Source: Atriophallophorus winterbourni
Lineage: Eukaryota; Platyhelminthes; Trematoda; Plagiorchiida; Microphallidae
Length of the DNA stretch: 64,000 nt
Assembly: GCA_013407085.1 (NCBI GenBank)
Contig: JACCGJ010011118.1
Span: 81,340-145,339, forward strand
Direction: 5' to 3'
In this document: positions 20,274 through 31,000 of the stretch, in pieces
How the letters are laid out: each line of letters opens with the position of its first letter
Numbering within the stretch: position 1 is the stretch's first letter
Program-made: the position numbers and the translations under genes
The notes under the pieces: model-generated
What the model saw: the letters and a program-made list of their open reading frames with translations, nothing else
Database searches by the model: none
Told to the model about the DNA's origin: nothing

Positions 20274-23200
20274 TTAGCTCGAGGAAAACACACCGCTGCT
20301 ACCGAATGCAGCGGCTCGAACAGTAGGATGAGAAACTATTCCACGAGCGATTTCATCCCTGGCTTTCCCGAAACTGGCACCAGTATTTCGGTAGATATGA
20401 TGAACCTGCAGGTAGTAATGTTTACATACATTCAAATTGCATCACGTGTAAAATTGCGTGAAACATCAATGTTGTAGGTGGTTGCGCAGGCAAGCACAAT
20501 GCACTTTTTATTAGCAAAAAGAATACGAAATGTGAAAGCAATAAATGTGAGATAAAAACGGCAAATAGGAAAAACAGTTCACGGATGGATGACTTTTTAT
20601 AATTTAGTATGAAGAAGTTCACTTGACGTATATTTCGAATAAGTTTATTTGACATCGTGAGAAATTAGAAACGGGAAAAAATCACACCAGTTCACAAACT
20701 ATTTCGATGATGAAACACATTGAAACGATAACTATCAAAAGCCGTGAAACACGGGGAGTCATGTAAAATAATGAGTTTTCTCGGAGAAAAGTACAAAGTT
20801 CGGAGTATTTGGGCAATAAACACATAAAAATTACAATGACATAACTCCGGTATATATGCATGTATGAAATCACAAGCCTGATGCAGGAAAAGTGTCGCAC
20901 AGTCAAAGCTGCACGTCGGCTAAGATGATGTCAGGTTGCCCAAGCATATACAGATAGGAGAATGGGAAAATGGCAGTGAGACTACAGCGTGTCTCCGCAA
21001 GTAGCTCAGTGCTGGCGGCGAATCAATATAGCACTGTGTTAGTTGTGTGGTACAAAAGTACAGGACGATTGCAAATCCGAGCACTACTGGTATGTATGAA
21101 AGCACAAGCCTGATCCAGGCAAAGTGCCGCACAGTCAGAGACTGCAGGTGGGCTAAGATACTGTCACTACTGGAGGACATAGTAAGTTGGATTTATGAAA
21201 TAGAATTCAACCGCATAACAGCTGATTATATATTTAAAAAAACCCGTAGATTGGAAACAAATAAGGAAGCGATAACGCTGAACTTCAATTTCATAGCACT
21301 ACGTCTAACAACCAATGCAAGCTGAATAAAATAAGCAAAGTTGCACTCTGAAGGCACCAGTTAGATTGCTTCCTTACAAGGAACAATGGTGTTTGACTAT
21401 GGAATTACAGTGATTCTTGGCCAAGGGCCCGAGACACTTATAATTGACGGATGTTTTTTCTGTTTATATGCTGTGCATTCAAACACCACAACCGTTTTCC
21501 GGCAACTTGTCTTCATCAGGTGGAAACAGAGTAGGTTCAGTGATTACCGAAACATGGTAAAGTGTTTAAGACACGTTAAATTTGAATCCACCTTAAGGTG
21601 GCTTGCGGCATGGAAAAATGATGATGTTACGTTTAATTTTGTATCTCAAAAAGTATTCAATGGAGTTATTTGAAATTTGGTGTGCTGTTTGTTTATATAA
21701 AGGTGTATTATTATTTTGAATTTTATGTGATTTCCTTGTAAAACAAAGGTTTGGTAAGTATTTTTCTAAAAATATTTCTTTAGAAAAAAACACTTATTTT
21801 GCTCATCTTAGTGTGTGAAAGGAAAAAGGTTTAGAATGAATGCAAGTATTTTTACATGATTTTCGGAGTGTATATCGTGCAATAAGATGCAAAAGACATA
21901 AGTCAACCGTGTTTGGGTAGTTGTGCAAGCGAGAAAATATTTGCGTAAGAAAAAACGCACTTGCAATCAACATAGGTCCAAAACTAAGAGAAATGCACTG
22001 TTCAAAACAATTTTATTGCACTCCTTGGCAAGTTTTACATACACATGCTTATTTTTATCTTTTTATCTCAACGTTTACTACAAAAATGTGCGAAAACAAA
22101 ATGCACATCGCGACTGAAATTCAACATTTGAGAAAAATGAGTTTGAAGTATGACGCAAAACCTGTGGGCCAATGAAAACGCGTTTCCGCATGAAAAATGC
22201 TCTCCCTTTTCGAGCCAATTGTGCCTTTGTGAATGAACTTTTCCACGTGGGAAATGGGTTACTTTCAAGACCGTTTCTTGTCCTTTCACTCGGTTTACAA
22301 CATGGCGGGTGTTTCGTAGCGAAACTGCCCGTAACCATGGGTTGAAAGTCGGCGTATTACGGGTCATCTGGCGGGTCATTCCATACCAGTCCTTCAAAAA
22401 CTCCTTTATTTTCAGAGAAATAAGTATTTTTAAACAAAACAAATTATGATACCGGATAAAATAGACACACCAAAGTATCATTTTCTGAAAAAAACTCAAA
22501 ACACATGTTTGCAGAAAATACCATGCCACCTTAATTTAGGTTTCGTAAAAATGAGCACGATGTTAAAATACCGAATCACAAATTCAAGACGTTTCCAATT
22601 AACCAATACAATGTTTTGCTCACATCCACCGCAGTTGCTTAAATACAGCAGAACATAATATCGATTAAAATTGAATTTCACCACTTGAAATTATTGTTGA
22701 GGCAAGTTTTCATATAGGCTCAGGATTCCTAACAGCAAAACAGATTTTGCACAAAAATTCTATCATGACTATCATCAGTTTTTAGAGCGTAAAAACTAAA
22801 TGAAATTTTTCTCGCTGAGGTCAATCGGTTATTGATGAGCACGCCTGAATGTTTACCACGTACGCCAGCATCATCATGGACGGCATTAGACACGTAGAAA
22901 GTAGTTTAATTTTCATACAACTATCACAGGTTACAATCCTAAAAAGACGAAAAAGGATGAGACCGAAAAAGCTACTGAATCTATAATAGATTAGACACAG
23001 ACATACTGGGATGAAGTACCTAGACTTCAAATTAAACATGCAATCAATTTTTGTGAACATGTAGAGCGACATCAGCATGACAACCTCCCTGCGGCTTCTA
23101 CTATCACACAAAATAACAAGCTCTCCTTGCCATTTCACTTGACAACATACAAAATGAATGAAACATCAGGACCGTTATACCTCGAGGTGACCATATAAAG

Positions 23201-24620
23201 TATACGAGAACTTACGCGTATCAGATATAGAACACACGCCGCGGTCAGCAGTGTAAAGAGAGAAGCAATAATCAACGCCACACCGCCAACTCCATGATTT
23301 TGCTTCAAGGCTGCCAGAGCTGTAATCCAACCGCTGCAATAAACCAACAAACAAACGTTACAGGGTACCAAGTTTCATTGCATCGTGGAAAAAACCCAAG
23401 AATGAATAGTAACATACCAAGAACCCCAGCCAATGATACCAAGAGACTGCACAACCATGACAGCGATTTGGGCAGCGAATACGAAGAAAAATATGAAAAA
23501 ATTGATGGAACTGTTATTTCTGAAATATAAAAAAACGTACGACGATTACTATCCGCACAAGGGAAAAATCAGAATCCCAAGACAAAAAGTCACCTACTTG
23601 AAAGCTTTGTAGAGTGGTCTGAACCAACAAACGAACGATGCCGGAATGCAAAATACCATTGCAAGGATGGTTAAACCAAAAAGGCTACCACCGTCATCAC
23701 GAGTAGTTCCAGCGAAATATGTTAAAGCACCAAGAAAATTGACACACAGGAGGGCAGCATAAGCCAACCATATATAATAGCCAAAGTACACGATCCGTTG
23801 GTATTCCACAGTGATTTCCGTTCGTATGTCGAGATAAAAACACGGACCACAAGGGCAAAACGATGGTAACGGTGGCCAGTTTTTGTTTGAACCTAAATAG
23901 AGCAATACGAAAGTACCGCATATTTATGTGCGAAGGCATAAACAGAATAATGCTTATTCAAAAGATTTGAGTGATGTGGTTCAATGTGGCTATCAGAATG
24001 AAGAAAACCATGAAATATGTTTTACGAGTAAAGCAGAGTAAAGTAAAGCAAGTATTTTATATGCTATGCGTTTGACCGCTGTAGAAAAGGTGTTGAATAA
24101 CTTCGAACAGCAACGCTATAAATCTGTACCAAATTTGGCTGGAAAAAAATTATTCCAGGAGTTTGTTTACATATTCTGAGCACAAGATAATAGCTGAAAC
24201 GTTTTCAGTCCTGATGAATTCAAACGCATTTATTACAGGGGAAATAATACAGGTGATTACTAAGGACTCACTAGATCTTCTGGCTTGTTCAGCGAGACGA
24301 TTCTGTTCCTGTTCCCTTCTGGTTAACTCTGCTGCTTTAGCGTCAAGTTCTCTTTGACGTCTTTCCAGCTCAGCAGTTGCAGATAACTGTGCTTCAAGAT
24401 CCGGGTAAGAAGGGGGAGGCTGTGTATGCGCTGGAATCTGTCCAGAAAGATTAGTACTTCCTTCAAACGGATTGTAATCGCCCAATGCCCCAGTATCGAC
24501 ACGAATTGTATCATTAGGGCGCAGGACACTGCGCTGCAAAACAGATTATCACAAAGCCAGGATTACCTCTCCAGCAGTAGCCGCAGGATCACCAAAGGGG
24601 TTAATGGAATCGTCGGTCAT
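20274..24620 (-). CDS. SCAMP: Secretory carrier-associated membrane protein, six exons
   Basis: Exons on the minus strand: 24620-24567, 24533-24272, 23892-23598, 23519-23418, 23333-23216, 20405-20274. All introns are GT-AG and phases match, giving 963 nt, 320 residues plus TAA. SCAMPs are tetraspan proteins of recycling endosomes and secretory vesicles that act in exo- and endocytosis. Visible features: NPF motifs at 7-9 and 39-41 (EH-domain ligands), a Pro-rich patch, a Glu/Arg/Gln coiled coil (about 65-102), the NWPPLP entry motif at 110, membrane segments near 143-166, 176-194, 209-233 and 253-275, and the signature [10 protein letters not shown] at 194-203 between segments 2 and 3. The conserved Y-R-x-T-G-A-S-F block begins the last exon. 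Intron 1 is only 33 nt; intron 5 is 2.8 kb and holds repeats. Confidence 0.95.
20862..21081 (-). mobile_element. R1 short retroposon, near full length
   Basis: R1 on the minus strand inside SCAMP intron 5, sense to the gene. It starts (low coordinate) with its 3' end TATGAAATCACAAGCC and reaches its 5' end near 21081, where a second, truncated R1 has landed. Confidence 0.75.
21091..21164 (-). mobile_element. R1 retroposon, 5'-truncated, with target duplication
   Basis: Only the 3' 74 bp of R1 are present, flanked by the exact 9-bp repeats CACTACTGG at 21082-21090 and 21165-21173. A 5'-truncated copy with a clean duplication is the signature of target-primed reverse transcription. Confidence 0.8.
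21174..22869. other. SCAMP intron 5, nothing recognised
   Basis: A+T-rich intronic DNA. A more GC-balanced part at 22170-22340 has open frames on the minus strand but no motif. No SCAMP exon is missing: exons 5 and 6 join in phase 0 and the conserved protein block is continuous. Confidence 0.5.
22870..23150 (-). mobile_element. RTE-alpha 3' UTR relic
   Basis: On the minus strand this matches the RTE-alpha 3' UTR seen at 16195-15930 and 63717-63960 (TTGTATGTTGTCAAG, GAAGCCGCAGGGAGG, CTGATGTCGCTCTAC and so on) with considerable divergence. It is an old, 5'-truncated insertion lying just downstream of the SCAMP exon 5 donor. A 105-codon open frame across it is not SCAMP. Confidence 0.7.
24534..24566 (-). 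other. 33-nt intron 1 of SCAMP
   Basis: GTAATC at the 5' end and TTTTGCAG at the 3' end, separating codon 18 from codon 19. It contains an in-frame TGA, so it must be removed to make SCAMP. Tiny introns near gene 5' ends are typical of schistosomes. Confidence 0.85.
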
Positions 24621-24662
24621 AGGATTTCAAAGTTAGGCCTGGGGATAGAAAATGCGCGATAG
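24621..24662 (-). promoter_or_regulatory. Acceptor just upstream of the SCAMP start: cis or spliced-leader site
   Basis: On the minus strand TTTTCTATCCCCAG ends at 24639, leaving only 18 nt before the ATG at 24620. This is a good acceptor. In flukes such a site often receives a trans-spliced leader; an ordinary 5' UTR intron is the alternative. Confidence 0.45.
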
Positions 24663-24851
24663 TGTATGGTCCAAATAAAAATCGGGTAGAGTGAAGATTA
24701 AAAGTGGAAAATAACTTAAATTTGTCATGCTGTGTTGTTTACGCCAGTATGCCACGAGTAGGAAAAGTCTCGAAACTTGATATATAAATTGATGCAACTA
24801 TTAAAAGGTATTGGAGTGCTCACGTGCCTTGCACTTGCACACCACTAAGCG
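24663..24851. other. Upstream flank of SCAMP
   Basis: The SCAMP promoter would be expected here or beyond, but no defined element is visible. Confidence 0.3.
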
Positions 24852-25221
24852 GTGCTCAATTGTGCAATATTTGTGTGTTGTGCAGCTAACACCGTGCCAA
24901 ATCGATATGCCACCCAGTGAGCTGCATGAAAGAAGGCGTTGAAGTCTCACTGCCAATTTTTCCATGTCTTTTCTTACATCCGTCTTGGCCTGTGCAACTT
25001 GAAAGTATCTTAGCCCGCGTGCAGTCTATGACTTTGCTGCACAGCCATAGACTGCATGTGGGTTAAGATATTGTCATGTTGCCCAGGACTAGACAGATAA
25101 GAGAAACCGGGATAATGGCAGTGATACTTCAGCGTGTTTCACCATGCAGCTCCGTACCGGTGGCGAATCAATATAGCACAATGTTAGCTGCGCATTCAAA
25201 AAGTACTGCACGATTGCACAT
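24852..25221. repeat. Two R1 copies in inverted, tail-to-tail contact
   Basis: R1 runs on + from about 24852 to 25040, then immediately on - from 25041 to 25221. Both lack the extreme 3' end and meet there, so about 180 bp can fold into a long hairpin with almost no loop. Inverted insertion during target-primed synthesis (twin priming) or two independent insertions could explain it. Confidence 0.7.
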
Positions 25222-25329
25222 TCTTACAATTAAATATAAAACATTTAGTAAGAATACGCAGAGCAAGCTATGTATTATTTCTACAATGACGACAGAGATA
25301 GTGAGATTCGGGAGATAACTGATCAAGTC

Positions 25330-25725
25330 GTATGTTAGTGTTTTACACTTATTAGATGCAAAGCACATCCCATATCTTGAAGCTTCAAGTGCCAGGAGGT
25401 CCAGGGCTTGTTGCACTATTTGAGGGTCATGTTCTTTATATCGATATCTCTCTCACCAGTTGAAAGTACAACTCACATACCCCTCAAATCAGATAAAGCC
25501 TCCCCTAGGAAATCGTTGATAATGAAATTAAAAACGAACGGTGAGACAGGCAGCACTCCGCTGGAGATACTGAAGAATGACAACAGTCCATACACCGTAA
25601 GCATGCCAGAATTTCGGTAGTATATTGCTTTTTAGCTACAAACATAGTGCTCAGGCACTTTATTATTCAACACATGGTTCAAGAGACTCGCGATCGGTTG
25701 AATCGAATAACGCACGGATGTCTAC
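25330..25725 (-). mobile_element. RTE-like reverse-transcriptase relic
   Basis: The minus strand shows broken palm blocks: a fragment like AFDSVDR near 25700, a P-[IV]-S-P-F-V-F-N-F-I-I block near 25540, and L-L-A-x-E-A-S-R-Y-G-M-C-F near 25380-25350. Order and direction fit one decayed RTE-like element, possibly LINE-C. Numerous stops and shifts. Confidence 0.55.
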
Positions 25726-25734
25726 AAATACCAC

Positions 25735-25900
25735 GATTATTGTTGTTGTTGGCCTCCTTTTTATGGACAGTTGATGTACATCACAAGCGCACGATGGCCC
25801 CATGCTTCTCAGCGTTTCACATGATTATGCAGTTATATTCAAGATAAACAACATCTAGCACAGCGATAGGCAGCACTCGGTTAATCGGCGGCACTTACTC
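25735..25900 (-). repeat. LINE-C-associated repeat
   Basis: Matches the segment at about 10055-10240 (TTGTTG-rich start, GATGTACATCACAAGCGCA-like centre, GATAGGCAGCACT-like end). In both places it adjoins RTE-like minus-strand debris, so it is probably part of that element's untranslated sequence. Confidence 0.5.
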
Positions 25901-26043
25901 GCCCTCGGCTTGATTTAAATTCAGCAAACAAAAGCAGCATTTGCTTTTGCGAACATAAACGGGACGCTTCCAACTGTATCGCCGAAGTGAACGGTCAAGA
26001 GCTTCCCTATTTCTTTTGCACACGTTCTAATAGCGCAAGCTTG

Positions 26044-26271
26044 TATGAAAGCACAAGCCTGATCCAGGCAAAGTGCCGCACAGTCAGAGACTGCACGTGG
26101 GCTGAGATACTGTCAGGTTGCCCAGGCCTAGACAGATATGAGGGGGGAAATAAAATAGAAATGGTAGTGAGACTCCAGCGTGTACTCGCATGCAGCTCAC
26201 TACCGTTGGCCAATCAATTTAGCACGATGTTAGCCGCACAGCACAGAAATGCTGCACGATTGCACATCCGT
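26044..26271 (-). mobile_element. R1 short retroposon, full-length reference copy
   Basis: A 228-bp unit flanked by perfect 11-bp direct repeats GCGCAAGCTTG (26033-26043 and 26272-26282), which define R1 exactly. Read on the minus strand it starts ACGGATGTGCAATCG and ends GGCTTGTGCTTTCATA. There is no coding capacity, no terminal inverted repeat and no B box. A weak A-box-like TGGCCAACGG lies about 50 bp in. It is best viewed as a SINE without a recognisable tRNA head. Confidence 0.85.
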
Positions 26272-26352
26272 GCGCAAGCTTGGTCCGAGCATAGGTAGAC
26301 TTTCTGATTTCAGCTCCTAATAGAGCTTTTAGAATAGGAAAGTTTCCCATTT

Positions 26353-26438
26353 ATTATTATTATTATTAACAAGTCTTTACAGACGATGTGCCAACAAGTA
26401 TACCATGAAGAGGGTACATGATGAAAAGAAAAAATGAC
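26353..26438 (-). mobile_element. R3 short retroposon, 5'-truncated
   Basis: Starts at its 3' tail, (AAT)n on the minus strand, and matches the first 90 bp of the R3 copy at 59585-59831. It ends where LINE-C sequence begins. Confidence 0.65.
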
Positions 26439-26546
26439 ACAGCCAGCGATGGCGGCGCTGTTGTAGTAGAGTGAACATGCCTCATTTGCCTTTGTTACTC
26501 CTTCCATCCGCAATGCGTTCAAGATGCAATGGATTCTACCTCAGTG

Positions 26547-26611
26547 ACACGTGCAGTCCCTGACTGTGCAGCACTTTGCCTGGATCAGGCTTGTGTTTTC
26601 ATACCATACAA
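26547..26611 (+). mobile_element. R1 retroposon, strongly 5'-truncated, with target duplication
   Basis: Only the last 65 bp of R1 are present, flanked by perfect 10-bp repeats TACCTCAGTG (26537-26546 and 26612-26621). Removing it rejoins the LINE-C relic. Confidence 0.8.
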
Positions 26612-26696
26612 TACCTCAGTGGAAAGCACACAAATTCCGTTCGCGTCTTCTCTAAGATTTTAATGCCATAAGATAAAACATTTTGTACATACACGC

Positions 26697-26925
26697 TTTA
26701 TACCATCATTACACTCAACTTGCGGTTGCATAAAGGGATAAACGAAACAAGATTTGCCCTGCTAATCATAGCACGGGTTATCCGCAATTTATACCATCAT
26801 TTTTGTTTTTACACTCAACTTGCGGTTGCATCAGGTAAGGGAGTTCAAACAAATACACGCTGGCAGTTGCCCTGCTAATCCGTTTTCCGATCTCGGTTTC
26901 TAGCGACGGGTTATCCGCAATAGAT
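26697..26925. repeat. Diverged tandem duplication within LINE-C relic
   Basis: The motifs TTTATACCATCAT, CACTCAACTTGCGGTTGCAT, GCCCTGCTAATC and CGGGTTATCCGCAAT appear twice in the same order (26697-26787 and 26788-26923), with the second unit longer. Confidence 0.75.
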
Positions 26926-27690
26926 TAAATAATGTACTGGTTAAAACTGAAAGTAATCCACGGTGATTTTTGAATGCCATACACTCAAATGATGATTGTT
27001 CATGCTGACTGTCAGCCAAAAATCACAAATGCTGGTTCACAAAATCCGTGACGAGCACTCAATGACTCAGCAGATCGTTCCAGAATTTCATAATAGATTG
27101 AATCGAACGCCGCTGATTGCAACGAAAAGCACGATAGGTGGAGTACAAAACGCACGACGTTACTCTAGTAAATGATGGAGTGTGAAGATTTAATCTATAC
27201 AATCTCAACCGTCGCAAAACCCAGCCTCTTCCCTGTTTAGCATTCAACAGGTGAAGAAAGATGGAGGCCAGTATATCAAGAGACACTAAAATGAGATTGA
27301 TACCCCGATGATTGCCACGGAATCGCGCTATCCGTTTTTGAAAATCTGAACAGTTACTATTAACCTCCAAGAGATCGGAACGCGTTTCTCAGTACATGTT
27401 TGTGAATCGAGCCTGAAGTTCAAAAACTAGAGCATAACCGCCATCATTTAACAATGAAGATACCAACGAATCAGAATTTGAAGTCATGCTGCGCTCAAGG
27501 CTCTGGGTACATTGCGAATCTCCGATTGAGTAAGAGCCTCAAGAGAAATCAGCAACGGGATACAGTATTTTGTATCCAGAAAATCAGTGGGTGCAGCTGG
27601 CCAGTTAAACTGTAGCTCAAAATGTTCGGCATATCGCTCCATGCGCTTGTGAAAGTTGAAAAATGCCTGATGTATCACCTCACTGATGCT

Positions 27691-27764
27691 TAACTCCAGC
27701 CACTACCAGTAGTTCTAATGAGCTTAAACTGTTTTCCAAATTCGCATAAAGCCGCCACAGATTA
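27691..27764. other. Short unclassified junction
   Basis: Links the LINE-C relic with the next R1 copy. Nothing recognised. Confidence 0.3.
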
Positions 27765-27945
27765 TGCATTGTGTAGCTAACAGCATACAACATTGATTTG
27801 CTACTGGTAATGTTTCTTGTTTCTCTATTTCTCATATCTGCCTAGGCCTGGGCAACCTGACAGTAATATCGCCCAGGTGCAGTCTCTGACTGTGCGGCAC
27901 TTTGCCTGGATCAGGCTTGTGCCTTCATGCCATACTTCATACCAT
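27765..27945 (+). mobile_element. R1 short retroposon, diverged
   Basis: Matches R1 from the GTAGCTAACA block to GGATCAGGCTTGTGCCTTCAT. It is followed directly by another R1 copy. Confidence 0.7.
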
Positions 27946-28070
27946 ACCGGTAATGTGCTGCAGGCGGAAACACACTGAAGTCTTACTGTCATTTCTATTT
28001 TCTTTTCTAGATGAGTATAGCCCTGAACAACGTGACAGTACCTTAGCCAACACGATGTCTAGGACTGTAC
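27946..28070 (+). mobile_element. R1 copy split by RTE-beta (left part)
   Basis: R1 runs to GTCTAGGACTGTAC at 28070, where the RTE-beta element interrupts it. The missing 3' end (GCAGCACATTGCTTGGATCAG and onward) resumes at 31671-31710. Confidence 0.75.
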
Positions 28071-31000
28071 TTTTTTTACTTTTACTTTTGTGCGGCTGGC
28101 TCCACGGGTGGATTAGCCGGCTTCATTGATGTCTCGGATCGCACCAGCCCACGAACGTCGATTGGAGGCGAGATCGTTGCAGATTGTGATCCAGTCTTGT
28201 TCCCACCTGCGAACTCCGTAGACGGTACGCAGACCCAGGGTGTCTACATCCTCTTTCACAGTTGACAGCCAGGTTTTCACTTGACCACCTTGCCGCCGAC
28301 GCCAGGTGCGAACGGGTTTGGGGTCCAGGACGAGTTTTGGAAGTGCTGTGTCTGTCTTTCGGAGGACGTGGCCAAACCATTGCAGCCTTCGCCGTTGTAT
28401 GTGAGCGGAAAGTGGAGGTAGTCCGCTACAACGCTCTCGTACGGCTGCATTAGATACTCGGTCAGTATATCGGATGCCCAAGATTACCCTGAGGCACCAA
28501 TGGTCGAACACTTCTAATGTGCGTACATCCTGTGACCTTAAAGGCCATGTCTCGCATCAATAAAGCAGTACAGGGCGGATCGCTGCTTGATAAACACGCG
28601 TCTTAGTTTTTAGGCTGATCCCGGTCTTGCGCCAAAGGGTGCCTTTCAACTGCAAAAACGCTTTACGAGCACGATCGAACCTTAACTTCACTTCATCTTT
28701 CGCCTGACCATTGGGCAATATACTTGAGCCGAGATATTTAAAGACTGGAACGTATTCGATCGGACAACCCTGGACGCGAAGTGGCTGGATGCCTGGTGTG
28801 TCGGAATAAAAAATGCCTTGGTCTTAGCCGCGTTTATCTCAAGACCGACTTTCGCGGCAGTGGCACTAATGCGGTCTAAAACTCTTTGCAGCCTTTCGGT
28901 ATTGTCTCCCAGAACGACTATATCGTCAGCGTAGTCAAGGTCGGAAATGCATAGATCCGTTAAAATTTGCACCCCTTGATAGTCTGTTAACGCCTGGTTC
29001 ATTATCCAGTCTACGACATAGTTAAACATAACCGGCGACAGCAGGCAACCTTGCCTGACTCATGTGTGCAAGTTAAATTCACGCGATTCTTCACCGTAGA
29101 CACGAACCCGTGCTCTTGTAGAGCTGTAATAGGCTCTGATTAGGTTGACGAGCTTTAATGGAACCCCATCCGCTAGCATGATGTCCCATAAACAACCACG
29201 GTCTACGGAGTCGAAGGCGGCGCGGAAGTCAATAAAGCAAGCTATCGTTTGCTGTTGATACCGTGCACGGTGCTCGAGAATCCTGCGTAAAGTAAATATT
29301 TGATCTACGCAACCCATCCCAGGGCGAAATCCACCTTGGTTAACTCTGGTGCGCAGATTTCTTTCGGCGGAGAACCGATTACGCAGGAGCGTTGCAAACA
29401 CTTTAGCAGCGGTGTCGATTAGACTTATTCCGCGGTAATTGGAGCACACAGATTTATCTCCACGTTTCGGCAGTGGTAGAATGATAGACAGCCCCCAGTC
29501 TGATGGGAAAACTTCCGTCTCCCAGATCGAACAAAACAGCCGATGTAGCGGAGATAATAATACGTCGGCACAGGCTTTAATAAGTTCAACGGAAATTCCG
29601 TCCTCACCTGGTGGTTTACCATTCTGCATTCGTCGTAAAACACTTGATATCTCGTATTCTGATGGTGCCTCGCAGTTGACCGGGTATTCACAGTGAATAC
29701 TGCATTGATAGATGACGGGCGGTTCAGTAGCTGACTGAAGTGCTCAACCCACCTATCTATCTTTTGATGAAGGTCAAATATCATCTGTCCTGACGAATCT
29801 CGAAGATTCGTACAAAAACCACAGCTTCCAGATGCTCTGCGAATCAGGCGAATCAGTCGTCCAAAGTCTCCTATACTTGTTGCGGCTTCCATTTCGGATG
29901 CAGTTTCCACCCAATATAGCTGACGATCCTTGCGGGCTGATCGTGTAGCAGCTCTCCTAAGGAGGCGATAATCAGATGCACCATGCATTCGGGCGTCTCT
30001 TGCCCGGGCAGAGAGCTCGATGGTGCTCTGAGAAATCCAATCTCGTCGGCGACGAGAAGCGGTGCCTAGGATTTTTAGTGCTGCAGTCTGAGTAGCGGTC
30101 TTCAGTCTGGACCACTGTTGTTCGACTGATGCATCACTCCCATCCAACCGCTCAGCGATATCGTCAATGAGCTTCTTACGTTGGCCCGGGTTTCCTAAGG
30201 CTTCCAAGTTTAAGCGCTTCCTAGGAGTTTTCCTTTGGCGGTTTAGCAGGCGAAGTCGGAGCTTTGCGCGAAAAAGTATGTGATCGGTGCCTACTGCGTT
30301 CCCTGTTTCGGCTCCACGATAGGACCTACAGTCGAGCACCGAAGACATCCAACGTGCGCGAATTAGAACATAATCGATCTGGTTCGCCGTTCTACCAGCG
30401 TTCGAGTACCATGTGACCAAGTGTTTTTTAGGGTGCTGGAATTTAGTGTTACAGACGCATAGGTGATTGTAGGCCGCAAACTCGATCAGTCGATCGCCAT
30501 TCGCGCAGCGCTGCCCTAGGCCAAATTTCCCAGGATTCGGTTTGTTGCGGAATCTGCTGATCCTGTACGAGCGTTCCAGTCACCAGCCACAACCAGTACG
30601 TCGTTTCCAGCAACTCTATCGACTACGAATTGAAGTTGGTTATAAAAGTCGTCTTTTGTAGTTTGGTCGGCTGATAGGGTTGGGGCATACACCGAAACGA
30701 CTGTTATGTTCAAAGGGTGACCCCTCAGCCGGACCACCGCAATTCTGGGGATACAGGCATCCATGACATGAGTGCTTGTTTAGCATGGTCGCTGAGCGCT
30801 ATCGCTACTCCATGCTGACCAGATCCATCCTCGGGCCCACTATAAAAAAGCCAATAAGTACGATCGACTCCGGGGACCTTGATCGATTTGGATCCGTGTC
30901 CGGGAAGGCGGACCTCGGAGAGACAAGCAACATCTACTTGGTAGTCCAATAAAGAGCGCATCGTGATTGCTTGACTACCAACATCTAGCAGTGTCCGTAC

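Larger units (their letters stand above)
26440..27690 (-). mobile_element. LINE-C relic, interrupted
   Basis: Pieces match the LINE-C copy at 10340-10960 in the same order (GGCGGCGCTGT block, GGAAAGCA..CTTCCGTTCG block, AGATGTACTGG block), then older reverse-transcriptase blocks continue to RYAEHFELQFNWP near 27630. An R1 piece (26547-26611) is inserted into it and a segment at 26697-26925 is duplicated. No open frame survives. Confidence 0.6.

Noticed and set aside
22821..23138. Additional SCAMP coding sequence (105 codons downstream of exon 5)
   Set aside because: It matches the RTE-alpha 3' UTR, and the conserved SCAMP C-terminal block is found in phase at 20405-20274.
24150..24271. Extension of SCAMP exon 2 beyond 24272
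   Set aside because: The frame stays open, but a GTGAGT donor at 24271 fits the phase of exon 3, and the residues past it do not resemble SCAMP.
26697..26925. CRISPR-like array
   Set aside because: Only two diverged units of unequal length in a eukaryotic LINE relic.
28262..28453. Plus-strand ORF over the RTE-beta C-terminal region
   Set aside because: Shadow of the minus-strand reverse-transcriptase frame.
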